This document shows positions 18,255 to 26,490 of a stretch of DNA of 64,000 bases, one piece after another. The DNA is taken from NCBI RefSeq assembly GCF_019039035.1, contig NZ_JAHNZT010000014.1, positions 1 through 64,000 on the forward strand, written 5' to 3'. This stretch comes from Citreicoccus inhibens. Lineage in GTDB: Bacteria > Myxococcota > Myxococcia > Myxococcales > Myxococcaceae. The position numbers and the translations under genes are program-made. Within the stretch, counting starts at the first letter, position 1. Each line of letters begins with the position of its first letter. Below the pieces are notes generated by a model. That model saw only the letters and a list, made by a program, of their open reading frames with translations, ran no database searches and was not told where the DNA came from.

Positions 18255-18341
18255 GGGTTCCTCGAGAAGAGACATGGGAGGGGAACACCCTCCGCTCCCC
18301 GGCGACGCGGTGAATCCGCGCGCAGCGGCAGGGCCTACAAC

Positions 18342-18361
18342 GGACCACATGAATGTGGACC
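18342..18361. promoter_or_regulatory. Palindrome just downstream of the iscS start site
   Basis: GGACCACAT-GA-ATGTGGACC is an inverted repeat with 9-bp arms and one mismatch. It falls at about +4 to +23 of the predicted iscS transcript, a position where a bound repressor would block transcription. Its sequence does not obviously match the Rrf2/IscR consensus. The regulator is unknown. Confidence 0.5.
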
Positions 18362-18371
18362 GGACTGGTCA

Positions 18372-18399
18372 AATATAAAAGGGGGTGCCCTCGGGTCAA
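18372..18399 (-). promoter_or_regulatory. Sigma70-type promoter of the isc operon
   Basis: On the minus strand TTGACC (18394-18399) and TATATT (18372-18377) are spaced by 16 bp, close to the housekeeping consensus and in a locally A+T-rich patch. The predicted start near 18365 gives a leader of about 110 bases before iscS. The rest of the 345-bp gap to the SPFH gene (18400-18599) shows no other strong signal. Confidence 0.78.
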
Positions 18400-18599
18400 G
18401 CGAACATGAGGCCGGCTTCCGGGGGCGGGGCATGGTTGCTCGGTGCGCGCGGCCGCGCCGGGGTGGGGCGCCAGGGTGCGCCAATCTGGAGCAGCGACGC
18501 GCCGGAATGGGGCGCTCCGGGGGATGCGACGGGTGGGGCTCCCGAGGGGCGGGCCCCTGGCCGGGCGCCTGCATTGGGCCGTGCGTGGAGGGAGCACGC

Positions 18600-20483
18600 A
18601 TGAGCGCCAACGCGAAGCAGCCATCGAGGAGCACGGGGTCCGACGGCGATGGGATGGGGCGGCCCCACCTCGCCCGGGTGGAGGGAGGGGGGCTGTCCGA
18701 GCGGCCCCGCTACGCGGACGGCTGGCGCGCCGGCAAGCCCGCGGAGGATCCGGACAAGGTGAAGCGCTGGGGGCTCGTCACGGCGCGGCCCAGCGAGTTC
18801 CTCATCCACATGCGCCGTGGCCGCGTGCGCGAGGTGAGCGGGCAGGGGGCGAGCTGCTTCAAGTGGCCGGGAGACTCGGTGGCCATCGTCCCCACCAGCA
18901 TCCAGCGGCTCCAGTTCACCGCGGATCAGGTGACGAGCGAGAAGGTGGGCGTGCAGGTGACGGGCCTGGCGGTGTACCGCATCGCGGAGCCGCTGGTGGC
19001 CTTCCGGATGCTCAACTTCTCCTATCCAGAGCGCGCGCAGGAGAAGCTCGCGGAGCTGCTGCGCGAGATGTTCGTGGGCGCCGCGCGGCGCTTGGTGGCG
19101 AACCTCACGGTGGAGGAGTGCCTGTCGCGGCGCAAGGAGGGCATCGCCGCGGAGTTGGTGCGCGAGATTGCCCCGGTGCTGTCAGGGCATGGCCGGGTGG
19201 AGGACCGGACGGACACCGGCTGGGGCGTGCTGTTGGACACGATTGAAATCCAGGACGTGCGCGTCCTGTCCTCGACCGTCTTCGAGAACATGCAGGCCCG
19301 CTATCGCCGCGAGCAGGAGCGACAGGCGCGCGAGGCGGAGCTGGCCAAGGAGCGCTTCGTCCGGCGCGAGGAGACCGAAGCCGAGCGCCAGTGGAACCTC
19401 CAGCGGCTCGGCGCGCAGGACGAGGTGCGCCAGCGCAAGCAGGCCACCGAGGAGCAGGCCAGGCTGGAGCAGCTCGCGGTGGAGGCGCGCGTCGCGGAGG
19501 CGAAGCTGGCGCAGGACCGCAAGGCGCAGCAGGAGCAGACGGAGGTCGAGCGCGAGCTGGCCATCGCCAAGCTCGCGGCGCAGGACGAGGTGCGCCAGCG
19601 CAAGCAGGCCGCCGAAGAGAAGGCGAAGCTGGAGTTGCTCGCCGCCGAGGCGCGCATGGTCGAGGCGAAGGTCGCCAGCGAGCGCCACCTCGCGGTGGGA
19701 CGCGCGCAGGTGGAGATGGAGAAGCTGGAGCGCGAACAGGAGACAGAGGCCGCGCGGGCACGCATGGCGGTGGAGCGCGTGGAGCGCGAGAAGGCCGCGG
19801 AGGGCGCGCGCGCCAGGCTGGAGCTGGAGAAGCTGCGGCTCGCGAAGGAGGCCGAGGGCGGCAAGGCGGAAATCGAGCTGGAGAAGCTGCGGCTCTCCCA
19901 GGAAGCCGAGGGCGCCAGGTCCCAGATTGAGCTGGAGAAGCTGCGGCTGGCGCAGGAGACGGAGGCCGCCAAGGCGCAGATGGAACTCGAGCGCCTGCAG
20001 CGCGAGCAGGAGGCCCAGAACGCGCTGGCGCTCATGGCGCTCGAGCGCATGCGCCGCGAGCAGGAGCAGATGGCTGCTCGCCACGAAGGACTCCTGGCCG
20101 AGTCGCTCCAGGAAGCGGAGCGACTCAAGGCCCAACTGCAGGTGATGCAGGCGAAGCAGGCCATCGCCGAGGCGGAGACGGCCATCACCGAGCTGGAGGT
20201 GCGCAAGACGCGCGCGCAGCATGAGCTGGAGCTGTCGCGTGCTCGGGCGCTGCGAGACATCGAGAACACGGTGAGCCCCGAGGTCATCCAGATGACGTTG
20301 GCGCGGCAGCTCCCGCAAGTGGCCGCGGCCTTCCAGCAGAAGATGGGCGAGGTTCACGTGACGGCCGTGGATGGCGCCAACCCGTTTGGATACATCGCCG
20401 CCGCCGTGGAGGGCGTCATGGGACTGGCTCGCTCGGCGGGGTTGAAGGTGCCTGCCTCCTCGGCTGCTTCACCGGCGCAATAG
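18600..20483 (+). CDS. Soluble SPFH (band 7)-like protein with a long coiled coil
   Basis: The start is ATG 18600 behind GGAGGGAG. The 627-residue product has a polar N-terminus, an SPFH/band-7-like core at about residues 60-235 (ending TIEIQDVRVLSSTVFENMQ), and then about 300 residues of nearly unbroken Glu/Arg/Ala coiled coil. The coil contains a repeated QDEVRQRKQA block and about four tandem 18-residue units of the form ELEKLRL.QEAEGA. A C-terminal region with NPFGYIAAAVEG follows. Flotillins have this core plus coiled coil but attach to membranes; no signal peptide or membrane segment is visible here. It is divergent from the isc operon. Confidence 0.75.
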   Translation: MSANAKQPSRSTGSDGDGMGRPHLARVEGGGLSERPRYADGWRAGKPAEDPDKVKRWGLVTARPSEFLIHMRRGRVREVSGQGASCFKWPGDSVAIVPTSIQRLQFTADQVTSEKVGVQVTGLAVYRIAEPLVAFRMLNFSYPERAQEKLAELLREMFVGAARRLVANLTVEECLSRRKEGIAAELVREIAPVLSGHGRVEDRTDTGWGVLLDTIEIQDVRVLSSTVFENMQARYRREQERQAREAELAKERFVRREETEAERQWNLQRLGAQDEVRQRKQATEEQARLEQLAVEARVAEAKLAQDRKAQQEQTEVERELAIAKLAAQDEVRQRKQAAEEKAKLELLAAEARMVEAKVASERHLAVGRAQVEMEKLEREQETEAARARMAVERVEREKAAEGARARLELEKLRLAKEAEGGKAEIELEKLRLSQEAEGARSQIELEKLRLAQETEAAKAQMELERLQREQEAQNALALMALERMRREQEQMAARHEGLLAESLQEAERLKAQLQVMQAKQAIAEAETAITELEVRKTRAQHELELSRARALRDIENTVSPEVIQMTLARQLPQVAAAFQQKMGEVHVTAVDGANPFGYIAAAVEGVMGLARSAGLKVPASSAASPAQ

Positions 20484-20557
20484 TCGGCGCAGTAGCCGGG
20501 ACGAGGGGCGCCGCGTATAGATACGGGCCGCGAGCGAGCCTCGGGAGCCAGGGACGC

Positions 20558-21982
20558 ATGGATACGAAGAAGCTGGGACTGGTGGCCCTCGTGGCCGGTG
20601 TGGCGGTGATGGTGGTTCCGTGGCTCTTGCCTACGGGACCGAGCGCGGGCCTGGACGCGGCGAAGTTCCTCGAGTCCGGCAGCTTCGCGGTGGGCGCCGC
20701 GGTGGTGTTCGCCGGCGGCCTGCTCACGGCGATGACGCCCTGTGTCTATCCGCTCATCCCCATCACCGTGTCCGTGTTCGGCGCGCGCAAGACGGAGGGC
20801 CGCGGTCGCGCGCTCATCCTCACGTCCGCGTACATCGTCGGCATGGGCGTGGTGTTCAGCGCGCTGGGCATCCTGGCGGCGAAGACGGGCCAGGCCTTCG
20901 GCGCGATGCTGGGCAGCCCGTGGGTGGTGATGGGGCTGGCGGCGTTCCTGCTCCTGCTGGCGACCTCGATGTTCGGCGCGTTCGAGCTGGCGCTGCCGTC
21001 GTCGCTCCAGACGAAGCTCAACTCGGTGGGCGGCGCGGGCGTGGCGGGCGCGTTCCTCATGGGCAGTGTGTCGGGCTTCCTGGCCGCGCCGTGCACGGGG
21101 CCGGTGCTCACCGGCCTGCTGGCCTTCGTGGCGAAGTCCGCCAACACCACGCTGGGCGCGGCGCTCCTCTTCGTCTACGCGCTGGGCATCGGCGTGCCGT
21201 TCTTTCTCATCGGCGTCTTCACCGTGCGCCTGCCCCGCAGCGGCGTGTGGATGGAGTGGGTGAAGAGCGTGCTGGGCATCGTGCTCGTGGCGCTCGCGTT
21301 CTCCTACGTGAAGGACGCGATGCCGTGGGCGCGCGACGCGGTGAAGGCGCTGGGCTCTCAGGTGGGCCGGATGCCGGGGGCGCTCATCGCGGCGGTGCTC
21401 GCCACCGTGGGCGTGCTCCTGGGCGCGGTGCACCGCTCATTCAAGGAGGGCGCACGCGAGTTCGCGTGGAAGGCGGCGGGCGTGCTGCTCGTGGTGGGCG
21501 CGCTGGTGCTGCGCGGCGGCGCGCTGGATGCGAGCCCGTCCGGAGCGCTGTGGGTCCGCATGGGCTGGGCCGAGGCTCCGCGCGCGCCGATGTTCGCCTG
21601 GCACCACGTCATGCCTGAGAAGAAGGCCACGTTCTCCGTCCAGGACTTCGAGCAGGTGCTCGCGCAGGCGAAGGCGGATGGGCGCCCGGTGCTCATCGAC
21701 TTCTTCGCGGACTGGTGCGCGGCCTGCAAGGAACTGGACCGCGAGACGTACCCGTCCACCCAGGTCATCACCGAGGCCGAGTCAGGGCGCTTCCTCACCA
21801 TCAAGATTGACGCGACCCAGAGCGAGGACTCGCTCGACGCGCTGATGGAGCGGCTGGGCGTGGAGGGCCTGCCCACCGTGGCGTTCGTGTCCGCGGACGG
21901 CACGGTGTTGGAGAAGCCCCGCGTCACCGGCTTCCTGGAGCCGGCGCCGTTCGTGGCAGAGATGAAGAAGGTGCTGCGCTGA
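20558..21982 (+). CDS. dsbD: Thiol:disulfide interchange protein DsbD, lacking the N-terminal periplasmic domain
   Basis: DsbD carries electrons from cytoplasmic thioredoxin across the inner membrane to periplasmic thiol proteins. The 474-residue product has a multi-span core with the two redox cysteines in TPCVYPLIPITVS and AAPCTGPVLTG, further membrane segments, and a C-terminal thioredoxin-like domain with DWCAACK. The N-terminal DsbD-alpha domain of E. coli DsbD (565 residues) is absent, as in many shorter homologues. It starts 74 bp after the SPFH gene. Confidence 0.88.
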   Translation: MDTKKLGLVALVAGVAVMVVPWLLPTGPSAGLDAAKFLESGSFAVGAAVVFAGGLLTAMTPCVYPLIPITVSVFGARKTEGRGRALILTSAYIVGMGVVFSALGILAAKTGQAFGAMLGSPWVVMGLAAFLLLLATSMFGAFELALPSSLQTKLNSVGGAGVAGAFLMGSVSGFLAAPCTGPVLTGLLAFVAKSANTTLGAALLFVYALGIGVPFFLIGVFTVRLPRSGVWMEWVKSVLGIVLVALAFSYVKDAMPWARDAVKALGSQVGRMPGALIAAVLATVGVLLGAVHRSFKEGAREFAWKAAGVLLVVGALVLRGGALDASPSGALWVRMGWAEAPRAPMFAWHHVMPEKKATFSVQDFEQVLAQAKADGRPVLIDFFADWCAACKELDRETYPSTQVITEAESGRFLTIKIDATQSEDSLDALMERLGVEGLPTVAFVSADGTVLEKPRVTGFLEPAPFVAEMKKVLR

Positions 21983-21991
21983 CCGCGCGGC

Positions 21992-22585
21992 TCAGTCCCA
22001 GTTCCCACCCAGCCGTCCGCGGCTGGTGAGGACCCGGTCGATCATCAGCTCGTGCAGGTCATAGAGCGGCCGCGCCACCTCTTCGCCTTCGAGGTGGCCG
22101 ATGGCGCCCGCCATGGCCTCCAGCGTGGACATGCCGTCGGGATGCGGGGGACGGCGCAGGCGGCGCGAGTCCGGAGGCGGCGGAGGCAGTCGGAGCCCCG
22201 GCAAGCGGCGCAGCTCGGGCAGGCGCTGGGCCATGCGCCGCGCCTGGCCCCAACTCCCATCCAGCACGACGAGGCGCTGGGGCGGAGGCGCGCCGGGCTC
22301 GGGCGGCTGCGCGTCTGGAAAGAGCAGCCACGTGTCGGGCGCTTCCAACTGCGAGGCATCGAAGGGCTTCCCCGGCGCGCCGTACGGAATGATGCGGCAG
22401 CGGGGCAGGGCGAGCGCCGCCATGCGCGCGGTGTTGCTCGACTTCTCCGCCTCCTTGTTGTGGCGGATGATGAGCAGCTCCGTGCGCGTGACGACGCGGG
22501 GCACGTGCTCACACAGGCACAAGGCGGTGGGCAGATAGCAACGCGGGCAGCGCCCGGCGAGGTCCTCCGGGGTACGCGACCTCAT
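21992..22585 (-). CDS. tapT: DTW-domain tRNA-uridine aminocarboxypropyltransferase
   Basis: The 197-residue product has the Cys pattern CPRCYLPTALCLCEHVP at the N-terminus, then LLIIRHNKEAEKSSNTARM, the DTW-type motif VVLDGSWGQARRM (DGSW in place of DGTW), and STLEAMA. TapT enzymes use S-adenosylmethionine to add a 3-amino-3-carboxypropyl group to uridine 47 of tRNA (acp3U). A Pro-rich spacer (RLPPPPPDSRRL) sits before STLEA. Its ATG overlaps the stop of the upstream unknown gene (ATGA), so the two are coupled. Confidence 0.85.
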   Translation of the reverse strand: MRSRTPEDLAGRCPRCYLPTALCLCEHVPRVVTRTELLIIRHNKEAEKSSNTARMAALALPRCRIIPYGAPGKPFDASQLEAPDTWLLFPDAQPPEPGAPPPQRLVVLDGSWGQARRMAQRLPELRRLPGLRLPPPPPDSRRLRRPPHPDGMSTLEAMAGAIGHLEGEEVARPLYDLHELMIDRVLTSRGRLGGNWD

Positions 22586-23136
22586 TTCCCCTGGCGGTAC
22601 CGTTCGATGAGGGCGCGGGCCTCGCGCAGTTTCTCCTCGACGAAGCGATCATCCTCGTCGGGTTCGTACTCGGCGTCCGGCGCGTCCAGATGGAAGAGGG
22701 CGGAGAGGCTGCCAGGGGCGACCTCGAGCCACTCGGCGGTGCGTGACAGGGCGGCCTGCCGACGTCCGGCGAAGGTCTCCGGGCCCTCCTCGGGACCGCA
22801 GCGACAGATGCGCGCCGAGTCCCCTGACACGTCCACGTAGAGGCCCAGCACCTCCGCGTCGACCTCGGCCGCCAGCGCGCACGTGGCCTCGCTGACGTAC
22901 GCGGCCAGGGCCTGCGCCGCTGAGCGCTCCGTCAACGAGCGCACCAGGTACACCTGCCACCCCGCCTCCGTCAGCGCGCCCGCCTCCGTCAGCGGCGCCA
23001 GCTCCGCGGGCGGTGCCTGGATGCGAGACAGCAGCCGGCGCACGGGCACCTCCAGCCGCTCCAGCCGAGCGCTCGACGCGGGGCAGAAGAAGACCACGCG
23101 GTACTCACGGCTGTTGGCGGCGGTTTCCATGGGCAT
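22582..23136 (-). CDS. Unknown protein coupled to TapT
   Basis: The 184-residue product starts MPMETAANSREYRVVFFCP. I recognise no family. It has an N-terminal strand-like segment, a charged helical middle (ERSAAQALAAYVSEATCALA), a segment AEVLGLYVDVSGDSARICRC that reads like two beta strands, and an acidic C-terminus (EYEPDEDDRFVEEKLREA). No signal peptide or membrane segment. ATG 23136 is used; ATG 23130 is two codons later, and no strong ribosome-binding site separates them. Its stop overlaps the TapT start. Confidence 0.68.
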   Translation of the reverse strand: MPMETAANSREYRVVFFCPASSARLERLEVPVRRLLSRIQAPPAELAPLTEAGALTEAGWQVYLVRSLTERSAAQALAAYVSEATCALAAEVDAEVLGLYVDVSGDSARICRCGPEEGPETFAGRRQAALSRTAEWLEVAPGSLSALFHLDAPDAEYEPDEDDRFVEEKLREARALIERYRQGK

Positions 23137-23183
23137 ACGGCGGTGCGGGGAGGATAGGGCAAAGGGGGGAGTTTTCCAGGGGA

Positions 23184-24047
23184 TTACGGCGCGGTCGCCG
23201 GGGCCGGTGACGTCGAGGGCTCGCGCGACCCGGCGGCAACCCACACGCCCGCGGCCAGCACGAGGGCGCCGCCCGCCACGCCCCAGGGCGTGAGCGCCTC
23301 CTGGAAGAACGCCCAGCCGATGAGGGCCGCGGTGAGGGGCTCCAGGTATGTCAGCGCGCCGGCCGCGGCGGTGGGCACGCGGCGCAGTCCCGCGTTGAAC
23401 AGGAGGTTGCCGCCCAGGCCGCACATCAGGCCTCCGGCCAGCACGCACGCGACATTCACGTCCAGCGCCGGAGGGAGCGCGCCGCGCCCGAAGCAGAGCA
23501 GCAGTGTCACCATGGACAGGGGCGCGTGCAACGACGTGACGGCCAAGGGAGACCACGCGCGCGCGGCCTCCTTGCCTCCCAGGATGATGACTCCGTAGAA
23601 GAGCGCGCTTCCCGCGCCCAGGGCCGCCGTCGTCGCGGAGAAGCCGCCCCCGGGACGCAGGATGAGCAGCCCGAGTCCCAGCAGTGTCGCGGGCCCCGCG
23701 ACCACCGCGCGGACCGAGCGCGGCTCGCGCAGCACCCACGGGGCGGCGAGTGCCACGAGCAGCGGCGCCAGATAGTGAGACAGCACGGCCACGGCCACGG
23801 GCCCGCGCTGGACGGCCGCGAAGAAGAGGGCCGCGTTGCCTGCGTCCGCCAGGCCCACCGCCGCGAGCGCCAGCGTGGCGCGTCGGTCTCGCAGGGGCTC
23901 GCGCCGCAGGAGGAAGGGGGCGGGCAGCGACATGGCGAACAGCGCGAGGAGCGCGATCTGCTCGCCGCTGAGGCTCGTGGAATGGAGGAACAGCGGCCAG
24001 CACCCCCAGAGGATGGCGCCGGACGCGACCGTGGCGAAGGACCGCAT
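23184..24047 (-). CDS. EamA/DMT-family membrane transporter
   Basis: The 287-residue integral membrane protein has about ten hydrophobic segments in two halves, each with EamA-like features: LSHYLAPLLVALAAPWVLRE in the first half and GALTYLEPLTAALIGWAFF in the second. EamA proteins export metabolites or amino acids; the substrate cannot be read from sequence. The start at ATG 24047 follows GGGAGT. It faces leftward, with its promoter somewhere in the 367-bp divergent region that also holds the tandem repeats and a sigma54-like site for the opposite strand. Confidence 0.88.
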   Translation of the reverse strand: MRSFATVASGAILWGCWPLFLHSTSLSGEQIALLALFAMSLPAPFLLRREPLRDRRATLALAAVGLADAGNAALFFAAVQRGPVAVAVLSHYLAPLLVALAAPWVLREPRSVRAVVAGPATLLGLGLLILRPGGGFSATTAALGAGSALFYGVIILGGKEAARAWSPLAVTSLHAPLSMVTLLLCFGRGALPPALDVNVACVLAGGLMCGLGGNLLFNAGLRRVPTAAAGALTYLEPLTAALIGWAFFQEALTPWGVAGGALVLAAGVWVAAGSREPSTSPAPATAP

Positions 24048-24150
24048 TGCGAGGACTCCCTGCGTGGATGGGGGCGCGACCCGTGCGGCCCCGGACCCGG
24101 GCGCGCAGCCTGGACCAGCGTGCGTCCGTTGTGAAGACCACCCCGAGCGG

Positions 24151-24270
24151 CCGGGCAATTCCAAGGAGGCAGCGCCGGGCAGTTCGGACGAGGCAGCGCC
24201 GGGCAGTTCGGAGGAGGCAGCGCCGGGCAGTTCGGAGGAGGCAGCGCCGGGCAGTTCGGAGGAGGCACGG
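24151..24270. repeat. Five tandem 24-bp repeats in a divergent intergenic region
   Basis: Five head-to-tail units of 24 bp at 24151, 24175, 24199, 24223 and 24247, consensus CCGGGCAGTTCGGAGGAGGC plus AGCG. Units 3 and 4 are identical, unit 2 differs at one base, and the outer units are more diverged. Because 24 is a multiple of three, both strands stay open (AAPGSSEE on +, SSELPGAA on -), but no start codon with a ribosome-binding site precedes them. They end about 93 bp upstream of a sigma54-like promoter. Confidence 0.9.
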
Positions 24271-24362
24271 CTGTCAACGTCGACGACAGCCACCGTCAAC
24301 CCATGTGTCGCTCCATGGGCGCGTTTGAGGGCAAGTGCTCGGAACGTCTCGGGACCGTCGGG

Positions 24363-24377
24363 TGGCACGCGCGCTGC
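24363..24377 (+). promoter_or_regulatory. Sigma54-type -24/-12 promoter of the membrane/kinase cluster
   Basis: TGGCAC-GCGCG-CTGC followed by TTT gives the invariant GG (24364-24365) and GC (24376-24377) at correct sigma54 spacing. Transcription would start near 24389, about 26 bases before ATG 24415 and its GAGGA ribosome-binding site. Such promoters need an enhancer-binding AAA+ activator; the tandem repeats upstream are candidate sites. Confidence 0.65.
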
Positions 24378-24414
24378 TTTGTCGCCGCGCGAGACACCCA
24401 CCCGAGGACCTTCG

Positions 24415-25029
24415 ATGAACCTCCTTCCCCATCTGAACGCGTCGCTGTCTGAGATTGGCGTGGCGCTGCGCCGCCCCGAGGCCTTCACCCTGCGCTGGAG
24501 AGACCGCGCCCGCGCCGCCGCCGAGGCGCCCTCGCCGCTTGTCTTTCCCGTGCTGGTGGCGACCGCCATCGTGGGCGTGTCGCTCTACGGGATGGTGATG
24601 CGGCTGCACGAAGGGTGGGGCGGCATGTTGCTGGGGGCGGTGAAGGCGCCTGTGGCCGCGGGGCTCGCGTGGACGGTGGCTCTGCCGGCGCTCTACATCC
24701 TCAACTCGGCGCTGGGCTCGCGGCTGGATGCCTCCACCACGCTGTTGGCGGCGCTGGCGACGGTGAGCTTCGGCTCGTTGGCGCTGCTGGCGAGCGTGCC
24801 CATCACCTGGTTCTTCGGGCTGGCGCTCCCGTTTCCCTGGGCGCGCGTGGGGGCCAACCTCGTCGTCTTCTCGGGCGTGGGCCTGTGCATGGTGGACGTC
24901 TTCCTGAGGACCCTGAAGGCGCTCGAACCCGAGCGGGGCGCCCTCTTCGCCACCGTCTGGGTGGGCCTCGTCGGCGTCATCGGCGCGGAGCTGATGGCCC
25001 TCTTCTCCCTCTTCCACTTCGACGCGTGA
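24415..25029 (+). CDS. Polytopic membrane protein of unknown function
   Basis: The 204-residue product has a soluble N-terminus of about 40 residues (ALRRPEAFTLRWRDRARAAA) and about five hydrophobic segments, with VPITWFFGLALPF between the third and fourth. This pattern resembles Yip1-like five-span proteins, but I cannot confirm the family. It is the first gene of a cluster with 25053, 25825 and the histidine kinase gene. It lies directly behind a sigma54-like promoter. No catalytic motif is visible. Confidence 0.75.
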   Translation: MNLLPHLNASLSEIGVALRRPEAFTLRWRDRARAAAEAPSPLVFPVLVATAIVGVSLYGMVMRLHEGWGGMLLGAVKAPVAAGLAWTVALPALYILNSALGSRLDASTTLLAALATVSFGSLALLASVPITWFFGLALPFPWARVGANLVVFSGVGLCMVDVFLRTLKALEPERGALFATVWVGLVGVIGAELMALFSLFHFDA

Positions 25030-25052
25030 GCCGCGTCCTCCGGAGCCTCGTC

Positions 25053-25811
25053 ATGGACACCCTGAATCCTGTCGCGCCGTCGTCGCCCCTTCCTCTAATC
25101 ACTGTCCCCTCGGCGTCGAACTCCGAGGCGCGTGAGCTGGACTCGGGCCTCCCCATCCCGGGCATCCTGGACCTGGTGCTGCGCCGCGAGCAGCGCTTCA
25201 ACCAGGTGCTGCGCGAGGAGTCCGCGCTGCCCGAGCTGCTGCCTCGCATGCTGGGCCTGTCGGTGTTGGGGCTCGCCACGCACGGCGCAGTGCTGGGGCT
25301 GGGCGCGCGCTTCCTGCCACCCGAGTTCGTCCCCGCGTGGTTTCAATCCGGCGTGCCGCTCGCGTGGCTGCCGGTGGCCTTCACGGGGGCCTTCCTCGGT
25401 GCCCTCTGCGTGTGCCTGCCGTCGTTCTACTTCTACACGCAGCTGGCGGGACTGGACGCGTCCTTCCGCTTGGTGACGGCGCAGGCGCTGCGCGGACAGA
25501 CCACCGCGTCGGTGCTGCTGTTGGGCGCGCTGCCATTCTATGCCGCGTGGGTGCTCGGCTCGGTGCTGGGGCTGCCGTTCGCGCCTGACTGGGTGATGGG
25601 GATGGGCGTGGTGCTGCCCTTCTTCGTGGGCCTGTGGGGCGTGGCCGCTGTCTATCGCGGCTTCGTGCATCTGGCCGGGCACCTGCCCGTGACGCATCAG
25701 CGGCGCGCGGGCTTCCTGCGGCGGCTCGTCCTGGCCTGGGGCGCGGTCTACACGGCGGTGGCGCCGGTGGCGCTCTGGCGGCTGGGCGAGGCGTTCGGGA
25801 AGTGGTCGTGA
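25053..25811 (+). CDS. Second polytopic membrane protein, possible distant paralogue of the first
   Basis: The 252-residue product starts at ATG 25053, 23 bp after the preceding stop, with GGAG upstream. A polar N-terminus of about 50 residues (GILDLVLRREQRFNQVLREE) is followed by about five membrane segments. The order (soluble arm, five spans, LPFYAAWVLGSVLGLPF where its neighbour has VPITWFFGLALPF) suggests common ancestry with the upstream gene product. I recognise no family with certainty and no active-site residues. Confidence 0.74.
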   Translation: MDTLNPVAPSSPLPLITVPSASNSEARELDSGLPIPGILDLVLRREQRFNQVLREESALPELLPRMLGLSVLGLATHGAVLGLGARFLPPEFVPAWFQSGVPLAWLPVAFTGAFLGALCVCLPSFYFYTQLAGLDASFRLVTAQALRGQTTASVLLLGALPFYAAWVLGSVLGLPFAPDWVMGMGVVLPFFVGLWGVAAVYRGFVHLAGHLPVTHQRRAGFLRRLVLAWGAVYTAVAPVALWRLGEAFGKWS

Positions 25812-25824
25812 AAAGGAGGCCGTC

Positions 25825-26490
25825 ATGGGCATCATCGAGACGGGTGTCATCTACTTCCTGCTGGGCGGCGTGGTTGCGGTGGCGCTGGTGTTGCGCGAGG
25901 AGGGCCGAGGCGCGAGCCGCCGCGTGGCTACCTTCGTGACGGGCGTGTTCTTCTGGCCGGTGTTCGCGCCCTTCCTGCTGGCGCCACCCCGCGCCTCGGT
26001 GTCTCGCGGGCTGGTTGAGGGGCTTGTCGCGAGCACGGCGAAGGCGCGATTGCTGAGCGCGCTGCAACGGGTGGAGGGGCTCGCGGCGGATGTGCTCCGG
26101 CCCGAGATGGCGCGGCTGCGTGCGCTGGTGGAGGCCGTGGGGCGCATGGAGGCACGCGCGGCGGAGATGGCCGCGCTCCTGGCCACGCCTGAGTTCGACA
26201 AGGGCGCCGCCACGGCCCAACTGGAGGCGCTGGGGCGTCGCGGCTTGAGCGCCGAGGACCCTCGGGTGCAGAGCGTGCAGGCGAGGCTGCGGGACATGGA
26301 GCGCCTGCGGGCCATGCACGAGCGCTCCAGCGCGGACCTGGAGCGCGTGGTGCTCCAGTTGGAGGAGATGGGCGCCCGGCTGCAGCTCTTGCGCTTCGCG
26401 GGCAGGCCGGACGCCGAGCTGGTGGAGCTGCTGCAATCGGTGGCGGGCTCGGTGGAGGAAGTCACCGAGGGGCTCCTGGAGGCGGGATGA
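25825..26490 (+). CDS. Membrane-anchored coiled-coil protein of unknown function
   Basis: The 221-residue product begins behind a very strong AAGGAGG. It has two N-terminal hydrophobic segments ([16 protein letters not shown] and [19 protein letters not shown]) and then about 150 residues of predicted helix and coiled coil rich in Ala, Arg, Leu and Glu ([19 protein letters not shown]). It may be a scaffold or signal relay between the two membrane proteins upstream and the histidine kinase, whose start overlaps this stop (ATGA). That role is inferred only from position. Confidence 0.76.
   Translation: MGIIETGVIYFLLGGVVAVALVLREEGRGASRRVATFVTGVFFWPVFAPFLLAPPRASVSRGLVEGLVASTAKARLLSALQRVEGLAADVLRPEMARLRALVEAVGRMEARAAEMAALLATPEFDKGAATAQLEALGRRGLSAEDPRVQSVQARLRDMERLRAMHERSSADLERVVLQLEEMGARLQLLRFAGRPDAELVELLQSVAGSVEEVTEGLLEAG

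Noticed and set aside
24048-24414. Reading the 24-bp repeats as an N-terminal extension of the 24415 membrane protein (AAPGSSEE repeats)
   Set aside because: The frame is open, but no start with a ribosome-binding site precedes it and a sigma54-like promoter lies between repeats and ATG 24415.
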